64,000 nt of DNA from Deltaproteobacteria bacterium (GTDB lineage: Bacteria; Desulfobacterota; Binatia; HRBIN30; CADEER01). Made by a program: the position numbers and the translations under genes. Positions 41,878-51,323 of the stretch are shown in pieces. Under the pieces are notes generated by a model, which ran no database searches, was not told the DNA's origin, and saw only the letters and a program-made list of their open reading frames with translations. The stretch covers positions 23,883 to 87,882 of the forward strand of contig JAJCZJ010000052.1 of NCBI GenBank assembly GCA_029262455.1, read 5' to 3'. The stretch's first letter is position 1, and every line of letters begins with the position of its first letter.

Positions 41878-44127
41878 ATGCCCCGACTCAAAACGCTCGT
41901 TTCCATCCTTTTCGCGGCTTTTCTCGTCCTCGCGCTCGCCGCGTGGGCGATAGCGCGGGGTTGCCTCGGCGTCGCGCAGGACATCGGGGAAATGACCTTT
42001 CAGGCGCGGCCGGCGGCTCTGGACCTTTCCCGCATCCAGTCGCTAGCGCATGCTACACGATCCGTTGGCGCGGACGTCGAGAAGCAGATCCTCTTTGGCG
42101 ACCTACACGTCCACACAACCTACTCCTTCGACGCCTTCATGCTCGGATTGCCGATGTACCAGGGAGAAGGAGTTCATCCACCGGCCGACGCTTGCGACTT
42201 CGCCCGATTCTGTTCGGGACTCGACTTCTGGTCCATCAATGACCACGCGGAAGGACTGACCCCCGACCAGTGGACCATGACCAAAGATGCGATTCGCCAG
42301 TGCAATCTCGTCGGCGCGAGCCGAGATCCCACGGTGGACCAGGACATGGTCTCCTTCCTCGGATGGGAATGGACCCAAATCGGCCAAACCCCGAGCGATC
42401 ACTACGGCCACAAGAACGTCATCCTCCGTGATCTAGAAGACGACAGAGTACCGCGACGACCCATCGCCTCGCGTCGCGAGCTCTTTCCTCCCGCAAGCGG
42501 GTCTGTGCCGTTTGGGCCTTGGCTGCGACTCCTACTGATCGCAGCCGCACCGGGTGCGGACAGCCGGCAGCCCTACAATGATTTGGCACGTTTTCTTCAG
42601 GACCGAGACAGTGTCAGCCCTTGCCCAGAAGGCGTTGCGACCCGTAACCTGCCCGCGGGTTGCCTGGAGAGTGCAACGACTCCCACGGAGCTCTTCGAAC
42701 GCCTCGACGACTGGGCGTTCCCCTATCTCGTCATCCCGCACGGCAACACTTGGGGTATCTATACGCCACCGGGATCCTCCTGGGATAGGCAGCTCGCCGA
42801 CCACAAAAGACCAGGCCGGCGCGAGCCGCTGATCGAAGTCTTCTCCGGTCACGGCAACATCGAAGAGTACCGATCGTGGCAAGTGCGCAACGTCGCAGCC
42901 GACGGCAGCATCTCGTGTCCAACGCCGACAGCGAATTATCTCCCTGAGTGCTGGCGCGCCGGCGAAATCATCGAGGCTCGTTGCCTCAACGCAAATGAGT
43001 CGTCGGAAGAATGCGCACGGCGCGCAAGCGAAGCGCGGCAGAACCACGCCGAAGCCGGCTTACCGGGCCACCTCACCGTGCCCGGTACCGAGACGACCGA
43101 CTGGCTCGATGCCGGGCAATGCCGCGACTGCTATCAACCCGCGTACAACTATCGCCCGGGAGGTTCGGCGCAGTACGCGTTGGCCATCACCGATTTTTCC
43201 GGCGACAAACCGAAGCGCTTCCGCTTCGGATTCATCGCCTCGAGCGATGTTCACACGGCGCGGCCCGGTACCGGCTACAAGGAATCGAATCGCCTGCAAA
43301 TGACCGACACCGGACTCTCCCGATTCGGGCCGCCGCCGATAGCCAAGGCGGCGCCCCAACCGAGATCGCTCCCCCGTCCGAGTGACGGACCGAACACGCC
43401 TGATTTCGAACGGTCGGCCTCGTTCTTCGGAGCCGGCGGGCTCGTCGCCGTCCACGCCGCCCGGCGCACGCGCGAAGCGATATGGGACTCCCTCGAACGA
43501 CGTGAAGTCTACGGCACCAGTGGCGAACGCATTCTTCTTTGGTTCGATCTGATCGAAACCGACGGTGCGGATAGGCCCATGGGCTCGCAGGTCGCGACGA
43601 TGACCACGCCGCGCTTCAGAGCCCGCGTCGCCGGCGCTCTCGAACAGACCCCGGGCTGCCCGCAAGAGGTAGCGCAAATGCTGGAACCAGATCGCCTGCA
43701 GCGTCTCTGCGGCGGAGAATGCTATTCACCCGGCGACCAACGACGCCGAATCGATCGCATCGAAGTCGTCCGCATCCGACCTCAAATAACCCCGGACGAA
43801 GACGTCGCCACCCTCATCGACGATCCGTGGAAAGTTCTCCCTTGCCCCGACGCCTCCGAAGGATGTGTCGTCGAGTTCGACGACCCGGACTACATCAGCG
43901 GTGCGCGCGACACGACTTACTACGTCCGCGCAATCCAAGAGGCGACTCCGACGATAAACGGCGATAGCCTGCGCTGCGACCGCGGACCAGACGGCGCCTG
44001 CCGCTCGACCGCCCCCTGCTACGCCGACGACCGCACTCCGGCCGGCGACGACTGCCTCGCCCTGGCCAACGAGCGAGCCTGGTCCTCGCCGATTTTCCTA
44101 TCGTATGGAAACGAACGGCGCCGCTGA
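41878..44127 (+). CDS. DUF3604 (PHP-like) protein
   Basis: The 749-residue protein has a hydrophobic N-terminal anchor (residues ~6-30) and a DUF3604 domain with the PHP-like metal motif FGDLHVHTTYSFDAF, then DFWSINDHAEGL, then SFLGWEWTQIG and, near the end, FIASSDVHTARPGTGYKE. DUF3604 proteins are predicted envelope-located phosphoesterase-like hydrolases. The C-terminal part contains cysteines that could form disulfides. It ends two bases before the convergent TetR stop. Confidence 0.88.
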   Translation: MPRLKTLVSILFAAFLVLALAAWAIARGCLGVAQDIGEMTFQARPAALDLSRIQSLAHATRSVGADVEKQILFGDLHVHTTYSFDAFMLGLPMYQGEGVHPPADACDFARFCSGLDFWSINDHAEGLTPDQWTMTKDAIRQCNLVGASRDPTVDQDMVSFLGWEWTQIGQTPSDHYGHKNVILRDLEDDRVPRRPIASRRELFPPASGSVPFGPWLRLLLIAAAPGADSRQPYNDLARFLQDRDSVSPCPEGVATRNLPAGCLESATTPTELFERLDDWAFPYLVIPHGNTWGIYTPPGSSWDRQLADHKRPGRREPLIEVFSGHGNIEEYRSWQVRNVAADGSISCPTPTANYLPECWRAGEIIEARCLNANESSEECARRASEARQNHAEAGLPGHLTVPGTETTDWLDAGQCRDCYQPAYNYRPGGSAQYALAITDFSGDKPKRFRFGFIASSDVHTARPGTGYKESNRLQMTDTGLSRFGPPPIAKAAPQPRSLPRPSDGPNTPDFERSASFFGAGGLVAVHAARRTREAIWDSLERREVYGTSGERILLWFDLIETDGADRPMGSQVATMTTPRFRARVAGALEQTPGCPQEVAQMLEPDRLQRLCGGECYSPGDQRRRIDRIEVVRIRPQITPDEDVATLIDDPWKVLPCPDASEGCVVEFDDPDYISGARDTTYYVRAIQEATPTINGDSLRCDRGPDGACRSTAPCYADDRTPAGDDCLALANERAWSSPIFLSYGNERRR

Positions 44128-44129
44128 AC

Positions 44130-44822
44130 TCAGGACTCGGCTCGGCTAGAACACGTCGGCCGGATCATCGAGACAATCGCATCGACCAACGCCGCTGCGA
44201 AGGAATCTCTCTCCAGCACATGTTCGACACCACCCTCTTCGTCGCGGGCCCGGTGCGCTAGCGCGTGAAAGAGCAAAATCGTAGCGAAGAGACTGCGCGT
44301 CGCCACCTCCGCAGCCGAGCCAACGCTGCCCAGGACCTGCCCCATTCGCGTCATCAATCGACGCGTTTCCGGCATCGGCCTGAGTCGGGTCGGTTCGAGC
44401 TGTGCCTGGATGCGAACGTAGGCGCGACCGCCGGGACTCTCCAACTCGTGGACCAGAGGTGTCACCAGAATCTCAACCAAATCGCGGAGCGTAGCATCCG
44501 CTTTGGAACGCTCGACTCGATCGAGCATCCGCCCTCGAACGATGTCGATCTCGCGCTGATGATGATCCAGGATCGAGTCCACCAAGATCGACTTGTTCTG
44601 AAAATGGTAGAAGACAGCGGCAGTGTTGCGTTGCCCGGCCGCGCGGTTGACCTCATTCATACTCACCGCGTCGAGACCGCGTTCGGCGAACAGTCGCTCC
44701 GCCGCGGCCAGGATCACCTCGCGAGTCGACGCCCGCGTCGCCCCGCCATCATCATCAGTCGACGACTTCCCTTGTCGCGCCTTGCGCGACGCTGACGATC
44801 TTCCCCCACTCCGAGCCCCCAT
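44130..44822 (-). CDS. TetR-family transcriptional regulator
   Basis: The 230-residue protein has a ~35-residue basic/Ser-rich N-terminal extension, then the TetR DNA-binding domain (REVILAAAERLFAERGLDAVSMNEVNRAAGQRNTAAVFYHFQNKSILVDSIL) and a helical effector domain. The ATG follows GGTGGGAG. It is divergent from the SDR/phosphotransferase gene pair at 45055, the likely target, with a 232-base promoter region between them. The ligand is unknown, perhaps an acyl-CoA or sterol-like compound. Confidence 0.92.
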   Translation of the reverse strand: MGARSGGRSSASRKARQGKSSTDDDGGATRASTREVILAAAERLFAERGLDAVSMNEVNRAAGQRNTAAVFYHFQNKSILVDSILDHHQREIDIVRGRMLDRVERSKADATLRDLVEILVTPLVHELESPGGRAYVRIQAQLEPTRLRPMPETRRLMTRMGQVLGSVGSAAEVATRSLFATILLFHALAHRARDEEGGVEHVLERDSFAAALVDAIVSMIRPTCSSRAES

Positions 44823-45054
44823 CGCTCCCACCGTATACAGCAACGCCACGCCACGTCGAGAATCGCCAGCCAACGAACGATATCTTCCGCGCGGACAATT
44901 GACACACGCCCAAACCCATGGCGGTATTTGGTCCGAACTTTCTCATCACTCCTATCTCATTACTCACAGGGCCCAGATTGCCGGTCTCACAACACAAGGA
45001 AGTAACCAATCCTCCCTGGAGAGCCTCCTATTAAAACTAGAATCGAGACACGGT

Positions 45055-45813
45055 ATGACCAACGATCTATTTGATTTAACAGGAAAAATTGCTCTCATCA
45101 CGGGAGGCAGTCGCGGCCTCGGACGGGCCATGGCGCTAGGCTTTGCCAAGGCCGGCGCGAACGTCGCGATCACCAGCCGCGACATCGAATCGTGCAACGC
45201 GACTGCTGATGAAGTCCGCGCGTTGGGTAGGGAAGCGTTCAGCCACGCTTGTCACGTCGGCTACTGGGATCAGATCGACGACCTCGTCGGCGCCGTCTAC
45301 GCGCACTTCGGACGAGTCGATATCTTGGTCAACAATGCCGGTCTATCCCCCGTCGTCGGGTCGTCGATCGAAACATCGGAAGAGCTCTACGACAAAGTCT
45401 TCGCGGTCAATCTCAAGGGACCGTTTCGTCTCACTTCGCAGGTCGCGTCGCGAATGAAAGCCGACGGCGGCGGGTCTGTGATCAACATCAGCAGCACCGG
45501 ATCGATCCGCCCATCGCCAGAAATAGCGCCCTACGCGGCCGCCAAGGCGGGACTCAATACCCTGACGGTCGCCATGGCACACGAGTATGGCCCGACGGTG
45601 CGAGTCAACTGCATCATGGCGGGCCCGTTCCACACCGACATCTCGAAGTCGTGGTCGAGGTCGGAAGGGTTCACCAACCACGCCAAGCGGACCTTCGCAC
45701 TCGGACGCGCGGGCGAACCAGAAGAAGTCGTCGGAACCGCCCTCTACTTCGCCAGCAATGCCTCCAGCTTTACATCGGGCGCGATCATCCGCGTCGACGG
45801 CGGGCTCCCCTGA
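45055..45813 (+). CDS. Short-chain dehydrogenase/reductase
   Basis: The 252-residue SDR has the Rossmann motif LITGGSRGLGRAMA, the structural NNAG, the catalytic Ser in VINISSTGS and the Y-x3-K pair in PYAAAKAGLN, and ends with SGAIIRVDGGLP. It oxidises or reduces a hydroxyl/keto group using NAD(P). The stop is one base before the next ATG, so it is coupled with the APH-type gene. This pairing is common in fatty-acid, sterol or alcohol degradation loci. Confidence 0.92.
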   Translation: MTNDLFDLTGKIALITGGSRGLGRAMALGFAKAGANVAITSRDIESCNATADEVRALGREAFSHACHVGYWDQIDDLVGAVYAHFGRVDILVNNAGLSPVVGSSIETSEELYDKVFAVNLKGPFRLTSQVASRMKADGGGSVINISSTGSIRPSPEIAPYAAAKAGLNTLTVAMAHEYGPTVRVNCIMAGPFHTDISKSWSRSEGFTNHAKRTFALGRAGEPEEVVGTALYFASNASSFTSGAIIRVDGGLP

Positions 45814-45814
45814 C

Positions 45815-46861
45815 ATGAGCGGCTCCCCTGTTGTTTCCTCCGAGCTGGTTGATCTCGAACGCCTCGTCGCATGGATGGACGAGCGCGGCATCGAAGCCGG
45901 GCCACTGGTCAACCAGCGTCTCCTCGGCGGGGGAACGCAAAACATCCTCTTGTATTTCGAGCGCGGCGGCAGACCATTCGTCCTGCGGCGACCGCCGCAA
46001 CACCTGCGTCGAAACAGCAACGAAACCATGCGCCGCGAAGCCCGCGTGCTCGGAGCGATCGCGGCGAGCGACGTACCCCACCCGCGACTGATCGCAAGTT
46101 GCGCAGAGGAGGACGTTCTCGGCGCTTCCTTTTACCTGATGGAGCCGATCGACGGCTTCAACCCGTCAACCGGTCTACCCGAACCGCACGCATCGGATGC
46201 CAAGATCCGCCATGCGATGGGACTCGAGATGGTCGACGGCATCGTCAAGCTCGGCAGACTCGATTATCGAGAAGTCGGGCTCGAAGGTTTCGGCAAACCC
46301 GACGGCTATCTCGAGCGCCAAGTCGCCCGCTGGCAATCGCAACTCGACACTTACAGTGAGATGGACGGTTACGACGGGCCCGAGATCCCGGGTCTCGATC
46401 ACGTCGCAACATGGCTCGACGACAATCGCCCGACCAACTGGCGCCCGGGGATCCTGCACGGCGACTACCACCTGGCCAACGTCATGTTCGCGCCCGACGG
46501 CCCGGCGCTCGCGGCAATCGTCGATTGGGAGCTCAGCACGATCGGCGATCCGCTGCTCGATCTCGGCTGGCTGATGGCAACCTGGCCGGCCGACGACGGC
46601 AACACCACAGCCGGACCACCAGTGGCGCCTTGGGAGGGGTTCCCGAGTGCTCCCGAACTCGTCCAGCGCTACACCGAGCAATCCGATCGAGATCTCTCGG
46701 CAATCGAGTGGTACGCCGTTTTGGCGTGCTACAAACTCGGCATCATCCTCGAAGGCACTCATGCAAGAGCCTCGGCAGGGAAAGCCGACAAATCCATCGG
46801 CGACGCCTTGCATGCGACGACGCTCGGGCTGTTCGACCGCGCCCGACAGTGGACCGGCTGA
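45815..46861 (+). CDS. APH-family phosphotransferase (ACAD10/11 N-domain-like)
   Basis: The 348-residue protein has the kinase-like fold of aminoglycoside phosphotransferases: NQRLLGGGTQNILLYFE glycine-rich strand, the catalytic loop ILHGDYHLANVMF and the metal-binding IVDWELSTIGDPLLDLGW. This subgroup accompanies acyl-CoA dehydrogenases and, in the human ACAD10/11 case, phosphorylates 4-hydroxy acids on their way to CoA esters. A similar role is plausible here beside the SDR and with an acyl-CoA dehydrogenase 4 kb away. Confidence 0.9.
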   Translation: MSGSPVVSSELVDLERLVAWMDERGIEAGPLVNQRLLGGGTQNILLYFERGGRPFVLRRPPQHLRRNSNETMRREARVLGAIAASDVPHPRLIASCAEEDVLGASFYLMEPIDGFNPSTGLPEPHASDAKIRHAMGLEMVDGIVKLGRLDYREVGLEGFGKPDGYLERQVARWQSQLDTYSEMDGYDGPEIPGLDHVATWLDDNRPTNWRPGILHGDYHLANVMFAPDGPALAAIVDWELSTIGDPLLDLGWLMATWPADDGNTTAGPPVAPWEGFPSAPELVQRYTEQSDRDLSAIEWYAVLACYKLGIILEGTHARASAGKADKSIGDALHATTLGLFDRARQWTG

Positions 46862-46877
46862 TCGCGTCCGCGACCGG

Positions 46878-47558
46878 TCAGCGAGCGCTCTGATCCTCGG
46901 AGCGCCAGCTCGCTTGGATCGACGCTAGAACACTTGCCGTCATCAGAACCAGCGCGGCCGACCACATGATGTCGGTGATCCAGTGCTTGTTGGCCAACAT
47001 CCGGCCGTAGCCAATGTAGCTGCCCCACATGAGCCCGGCGGCCAGGAACGAGCGGGCAATCAGCGGCCGCTGGCGCCGCAGGACGAAGAACGGCGTCGCC
47101 AACAAGAACCCGAATCCCGCCGCGCTCGACGGAAACGATTTGCACGAGCACTTCTCATCGCCGAACGGCGGCTTGTACGTGTATCGACCACCAAACTGAA
47201 TCACCTCGCTCGGGCGCGGCCGGTCGCGCTCGATTTTGAGGTTCTGAACGAATCCAAGGACGGCGATGATCAATGTCATCACGAACACCCCACTGCAGCG
47301 CGAGACCAGGGGGTAACCGCGCCTGAGTCCCGGGATCGACAACCAAGCCACGCAAAGCGCGGCGACGGCGAACGAATAGCTAGCCAGCAGATTCGTGTAC
47401 TCATCGACCGTTCCATCACCACGCCCCTGCAAAGCCTTGGCGATGCCGATATCCAAGTCGAGCGCCAACACGACCAAGGTTGCTACGACGACCGTACCCA
47501 GAATCACGGCGCCATCGAGCAGGAGTGCTGTCGGAACACCAACCTGTTTTCGATCCAT
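46878..47558 (-). CDS. PAP2-family membrane phosphatase
   Basis: The 226-residue protein has about six membrane helices and the three PAP2 signature blocks: KIERDRPRP, FPSSAAGF (a variant of PSGH in which the His is absent) and YGRMLANKHWITDIMW with the Arg, His and Asp. It should remove phosphate from a lipid phosphate or undecaprenyl-PP at the outer face of the inner membrane. Loss of the second-block His is unusual and might lower activity. It starts 10 bases after the mgtE stop, so they form an operon. Confidence 0.82.
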   Translation of the reverse strand: MDRKQVGVPTALLLDGAVILGTVVVATLVVLALDLDIGIAKALQGRGDGTVDEYTNLLASYSFAVAALCVAWLSIPGLRRGYPLVSRCSGVFVMTLIIAVLGFVQNLKIERDRPRPSEVIQFGGRYTYKPPFGDEKCSCKSFPSSAAGFGFLLATPFFVLRRQRPLIARSFLAAGLMWGSYIGYGRMLANKHWITDIMWSAALVLMTASVLASIQASWRSEDQSAR

Positions 47559-47568
47559 CAGCGCCCCT

Positions 47569-48948
47569 TCATCCAACACGCAACAGATAGGCTGCCGCCG
47601 TAAAGTAGATCATCACTCCGGTCACATCGACCAAGGTCGCGACAAACGGAGCCGAGGCAGCCGCCGGATCGAAACCCAGTCGCCGCAGAACAAAGGGCAA
47701 CATCGATCCAGCGAACGTGCCAAAGGTCACGACGCCGAGCGTGCTAATGGCAAGCGTCAGCCCGAGCGGCACAAAGTTGTCTCCGTATACCGCGCGTCCT
47801 CCCGGCCACAGCAACACGCGCAACAGGCCGATCGCCCCGAGGAGCAAACCCAGGCTCAGTCCGGCGGCTAGCTCGCGACTCAGCACCGACCACCAGTCGC
47901 GCAACTGCACCTCGCCCAGAGCCATGGCGCGAATGACGAGCGAGGTTGCCTGCGAACCGGCATTGCCACCACTCGAAATGATCAGCGGCAAAAACAACGC
48001 GAGGAAGACCGCCTTCTCGATCGCTCCCTCGAAATAACCCATGGCGGTCGCAGTGAACATCTGGCCGACAAAGAGGACACAAAGCCATCCGGCGCGCTTG
48101 CGCACCATCAAGCCGAAAGCACTATCGAGATACGGAGCGTCGAGCGCTTCCATCCCGCTCATCTTCTGGATGTCCTCGGTCGTCTCCTCTTCGGCGACAT
48201 CCGCAACGTCGTCCGCTGTCACGATGCCGACCAACCGATCGCGTGAGTCCACCACCGGCAGCGCGACTCGGTCGTAACGCTCGATCAGACGCACCGCCTC
48301 CTCGCGATCGTCACTCACCCGCAGAGCGACGAAGTTCTCGTCCATGATCGAGTCGACCGTCTGCTCCGGATCTCCGAGCAGGAATTGACGAATCTTGAGG
48401 TCATCGATCAGGCGTCCGTGTTCGTCGACGACGTAGATGACATTGACGGTCTCCGCATCACGCCCGTAGCGACGAATGTGCTGCATCGCGTCCGCGATCG
48501 TCTGATCGCGTCGCACACGCACGTAGTCCGGCGTCATCAGCCGCCCGACGGTCTCCTCTGGGTAGTTGAGAATCGTCTGGGTGATACTGCGCTCGGCCGG
48601 GGTCAAGAGCGCGATCAAGCGATTCGCGACCTCGGCGGGCATCTCCTCCAGGAGTGCCGTGCGGTCATCGGGTTCGATCTCGTTGATCAATACAGCCAGA
48701 CGCTCCGTGCCTAGCCGCGCAATCAGGCCCTCCTGCTGATCCGTGTCAAAATGACTGAAGGTGGCGGCGGCGAGATCACGCGGCAGCAGCCGGAAGGTGA
48801 CAGCAGCCGAAGCCTCATCGAGGCTTCCGATCAAGTCGGCAAGATCGGCAGGCTCGATCTCGATCAGAGCATTGCGCAGCTGATCGTAACGACGCTCGTT
48901 CAGGAGCGCCTCGACATCGGGTCCGATGAGCGTGTTGAGAGAGTCCAT
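47569..48948 (-). CDS. mgtE: Magnesium transporter MgtE
   Basis: The 459-residue protein has the full MgtE layout: an N-terminal superhelical domain (residues ~10-130, repeats such as IEPADLADLIGSLDEASAAVTFRLLP), two CBS domains (~135-260) and five membrane helices with the pore motif PLIISSGGNAGSQATSLVIRAMALGEV. It imports Mg2+ (or Co2+) and is gated by Mg2+ in the cytosolic domains. The upstream gap to the divergent serine acetyltransferase gene holds a structured leader. Confidence 0.96.
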   Translation of the reverse strand: MDSLNTLIGPDVEALLNERRYDQLRNALIEIEPADLADLIGSLDEASAAVTFRLLPRDLAAATFSHFDTDQQEGLIARLGTERLAVLINEIEPDDRTALLEEMPAEVANRLIALLTPAERSITQTILNYPEETVGRLMTPDYVRVRRDQTIADAMQHIRRYGRDAETVNVIYVVDEHGRLIDDLKIRQFLLGDPEQTVDSIMDENFVALRVSDDREEAVRLIERYDRVALPVVDSRDRLVGIVTADDVADVAEEETTEDIQKMSGMEALDAPYLDSAFGLMVRKRAGWLCVLFVGQMFTATAMGYFEGAIEKAVFLALFLPLIISSGGNAGSQATSLVIRAMALGEVQLRDWWSVLSRELAAGLSLGLLLGAIGLLRVLLWPGGRAVYGDNFVPLGLTLAISTLGVVTFGTFAGSMLPFVLRRLGFDPAAASAPFVATLVDVTGVMIYFTAAAYLLRVG

Positions 48949-48970
48949 CTGCTGGCACCATCACGGTGAC

Positions 48971-49017
48971 GGGCCAGCCCAGTCGGGCTCACTAAGCCCG
49001 GGACAGGAGGATGGCCC
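48971..49017 (-). promoter_or_regulatory. Structured leader upstream of mgtE
   Basis: An outer stem GGGCCA (48971-48976) / TGGCCC (49012-49017) encloses a perfect hairpin CGGGCT-cacta-AGCCCG (48984-49000). It lies 23-69 bases before the mgtE ATG in its mRNA. It could be a Mg2+-responsive leader or a simple attenuator, but it does not show the conserved core of the known M-box. Confidence 0.35.
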
Positions 49018-49135
49018 GAGTGATACTAGGTCCTTCGTCCATTGCTGCTCGCTCTATTACTCCATATCCACACGCGGCGAAAGACCATTCGGCCTTCACC
49101 TTGTCGCTGCCGCCCTTGCCGCGCATAATGCCCGG

Positions 49136-50092
49136 ATGAATTGGCATCCCAATAGCCCAGAGCTGCGCGGCCACGATGCGCTCGAAAAGAGCATCGATCA
49201 GCTCGTTGAGAGCTACGGCGACAACAAGGACATCAACAACCTCGAAAGTGCCGCCCTACCGAACAAGCGGGCCGTCACCGAAGCCTTTAGCCATCTCAAG
49301 CCGGCAATCTATCTCGGATTCTACAGCACTCGCTCCCTGAACCGCACGAACCTCAGACAGACGATTGCCGAGCACCTCTACCCTGCCTACGAGATTCTCG
49401 TCCAGCAGATCCACCGGGTCCTGCGCTACGAGAAGGACAACCGGCCCGGGTCGGAGGCGCCACCACCTGCCGCTGCGGAGGATATCGTCCTCAAACTCTT
49501 CAACGCTCTTCCTGCACTGCGCGAGAAGCTGAACGGGGACGTGGTCGCCGCGTATCAGGACGACCCCGCGGCCCAGAGTGTCGAAGAGGTCGTTTTCAGC
49601 TACCCGGCCCTCGACGCGATTACGGCATACCGCGTCGCCCACATCCTGCACCAGGAAAAAGTCCCGATGATTCCCCGCATCATCACCGAGTTCGCCCACA
49701 GCGAAGCAGGGATCGACATCCACCCCGGCGCAGAGATCGGTGAAAGGCTTTTCATCGACCACGGTACCGGTGTCGTGATCGGCGAGACGTCGGTGATCGG
49801 AAACAACGTCAAGATCTACCAGGGCGTTACTCTGGGCGCACTTTCTCTGCCGCGCGGGGACGCCAAGAAGCCCGGCACGGCAAAACAACGACATCCGACG
49901 ATCGAGGACGACGTGACGATTTACTCCGGGGCAACAATCCTCGGCGGCGACACCACCATTGGCCGCGGATCCGTCATCGGCGGTAACGTTTGGCTCGTCC
50001 ATTCCGTGCCGCCCAATTCAAAGATTATTTACGAACCCAGTACCGGTGCGAACGCCGACGTTCAGAAGACGCCACAGCCAAGGAGCAATTGA
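49136..50092 (+). CDS. cysE: Serine O-acetyltransferase
   Basis: The 318-residue enzyme has a helical N-terminal domain and a left-handed beta-helix of hexapeptide repeats: EAGIDIHPGAEIGERLFIDHGTGVVIGETSVIGNNVKIYQGVTLGALS, with the catalytic His pair region and the loop GTAKQRHPTIEDDV. It makes O-acetylserine from serine and acetyl-CoA for cysteine synthesis. The long N-terminal domain fits the group annotated EpsC/CysE. The ATG at 49136 gives the normal start. Its end overlaps the likely ribosome site (AAGGAG) of the following acyl-CoA dehydrogenase gene. Confidence 0.92.
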   Translation: MNWHPNSPELRGHDALEKSIDQLVESYGDNKDINNLESAALPNKRAVTEAFSHLKPAIYLGFYSTRSLNRTNLRQTIAEHLYPAYEILVQQIHRVLRYEKDNRPGSEAPPPAAAEDIVLKLFNALPALREKLNGDVVAAYQDDPAAQSVEEVVFSYPALDAITAYRVAHILHQEKVPMIPRIITEFAHSEAGIDIHPGAEIGERLFIDHGTGVVIGETSVIGNNVKIYQGVTLGALSLPRGDAKKPGTAKQRHPTIEDDVTIYSGATILGGDTTIGRGSVIGGNVWLVHSVPPNSKIIYEPSTGANADVQKTPQPRSN

Positions 50093-50097
50093 CGAAC

Positions 50098-51312
50098 ATG
50101 TCCAGCACGCCCAACGGATCGACGAGCGACGATTGGCGCTCGATGGATCTCTTCGCGCCAACCGAAGAGCACCGCATGCTGCACGCGACCATGCGCGATT
50201 TCGTCGCCAATGAAGTCGAGCCGCAGGCGGCGGCCTTCAACCGCGATGAGACGTTCAACCAACCGCTTTTTCGGCGTGCCGGCGAACTCGGGCTCCTCGG
50301 TCTGACCGTCAGCGCGGACGACGGCGGCACCGGCCTCGATGCCATCGCTTCCGTCATTGTTTGCGAATCGCTGTCGACCGCCGACCCCGGCTTCGCCCTC
50401 GCCTACCTCGCCCACACGTTTCTCTTCGTCAACAACTTTTACCACAACGCTTCTGCGGCGCAGCACAAGGCGGTCCTGCCACGTGTCATCTCAGGCGAAT
50501 GGGTCGGCGGCATGTGCATGACCGAGCCCGCCGTCGGCACTGACGTACTCGGCATGCAAACATCCGCCCGGCGACAAGGCGACCACTACATCATCAACGG
50601 GCGCAAAACATTCATCACCAATGGTGCCCTCGACGATCACACCCTTGGTGATGTCTTTCTGGTCTACGCCTCGACCGGCGAACGGTCGATCTCCACGTTC
50701 TTGGTCGAGAAAGGCGACGTCGGCTTCTCTGTCGGACAGAAGCTCAAAGAAAAGCTCGGCATGCGCGCTTCGATGACGGCGGAATTGGTCTTCGACGACT
50801 GCCAGATCTCCGCCGACCGCCTGATTGGAGAAGAGGGGCAAAGCACCATCCACATGATGCGAAACCTCGAGATCGAGAGGGTGACCCTGGCCGCGATGTC
50901 CCTCGGTATCGCCGAGCGCTGCCTGCGCGTGATGGTCGAGTACGCCAACGACCGCAAGACTTTCGGCGTTCCGATCCGAGAACACGGCCAGATCCAGCGC
51001 TACATCGGCGAGTCTTACGCCGAGTACAAAGCAACGAAGTGCTACCTCTACGAAACCGCCCGCCGCCTCGATCTCTCGACCTCCGGCAACCGCGTCGACG
51101 CAGACGGGGTCAAGCTGTTTGCCTCTCGTGTTGCAAAAGACATCGCCGATCGGGCCATCCAAGTCCTCGGCGGTTACGGCTACATGGGCGAGTACGTCGT
51201 CGAGCGCCTCTGGCGCGATGCAAAACTGCTCGAGATCGGTGGCGGGACCATCGAGGCCCACCAAAAAAACATCACGAAAGACTTGAGCCGAAGCCCCGAA
51301 CTCATCGGCTGA
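50098..51312 (+). CDS. Acyl-CoA dehydrogenase, isovaleryl/long-chain type
   Basis: The 404-residue flavoenzyme has GGMCMTEPAVGTDVLGMQTSA (FAD/substrate loop), NGRKTFITNG, and QVLGGYGYMGEYVVERLWRDAKLLEIGGGTIE. At the usual medium-chain base position there is Gly (GGGT), while Glu260 in NLEIERVTLA matches the alternative base of isovaleryl- and long-chain enzymes. It should oxidise a branched or long acyl-CoA to the enoyl-CoA. It starts five bases after the acetyltransferase stop and is followed by a thioesterase gene 11 bases on. Confidence 0.94.
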   Translation: MSSTPNGSTSDDWRSMDLFAPTEEHRMLHATMRDFVANEVEPQAAAFNRDETFNQPLFRRAGELGLLGLTVSADDGGTGLDAIASVIVCESLSTADPGFALAYLAHTFLFVNNFYHNASAAQHKAVLPRVISGEWVGGMCMTEPAVGTDVLGMQTSARRQGDHYIINGRKTFITNGALDDHTLGDVFLVYASTGERSISTFLVEKGDVGFSVGQKLKEKLGMRASMTAELVFDDCQISADRLIGEEGQSTIHMMRNLEIERVTLAAMSLGIAERCLRVMVEYANDRKTFGVPIREHGQIQRYIGESYAEYKATKCYLYETARRLDLSTSGNRVDADGVKLFASRVAKDIADRAIQVLGGYGYMGEYVVERLWRDAKLLEIGGGTIEAHQKNITKDLSRSPELIG

Positions 51313-51323
51313 CAGGTCGAGCC

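Noticed and set aside
48949..49135. M-box (ykoK) magnesium riboswitch upstream of mgtE
   Set aside because: Stems are present but the conserved M-box core sequence is not seen, so only a generic structured leader is reported.
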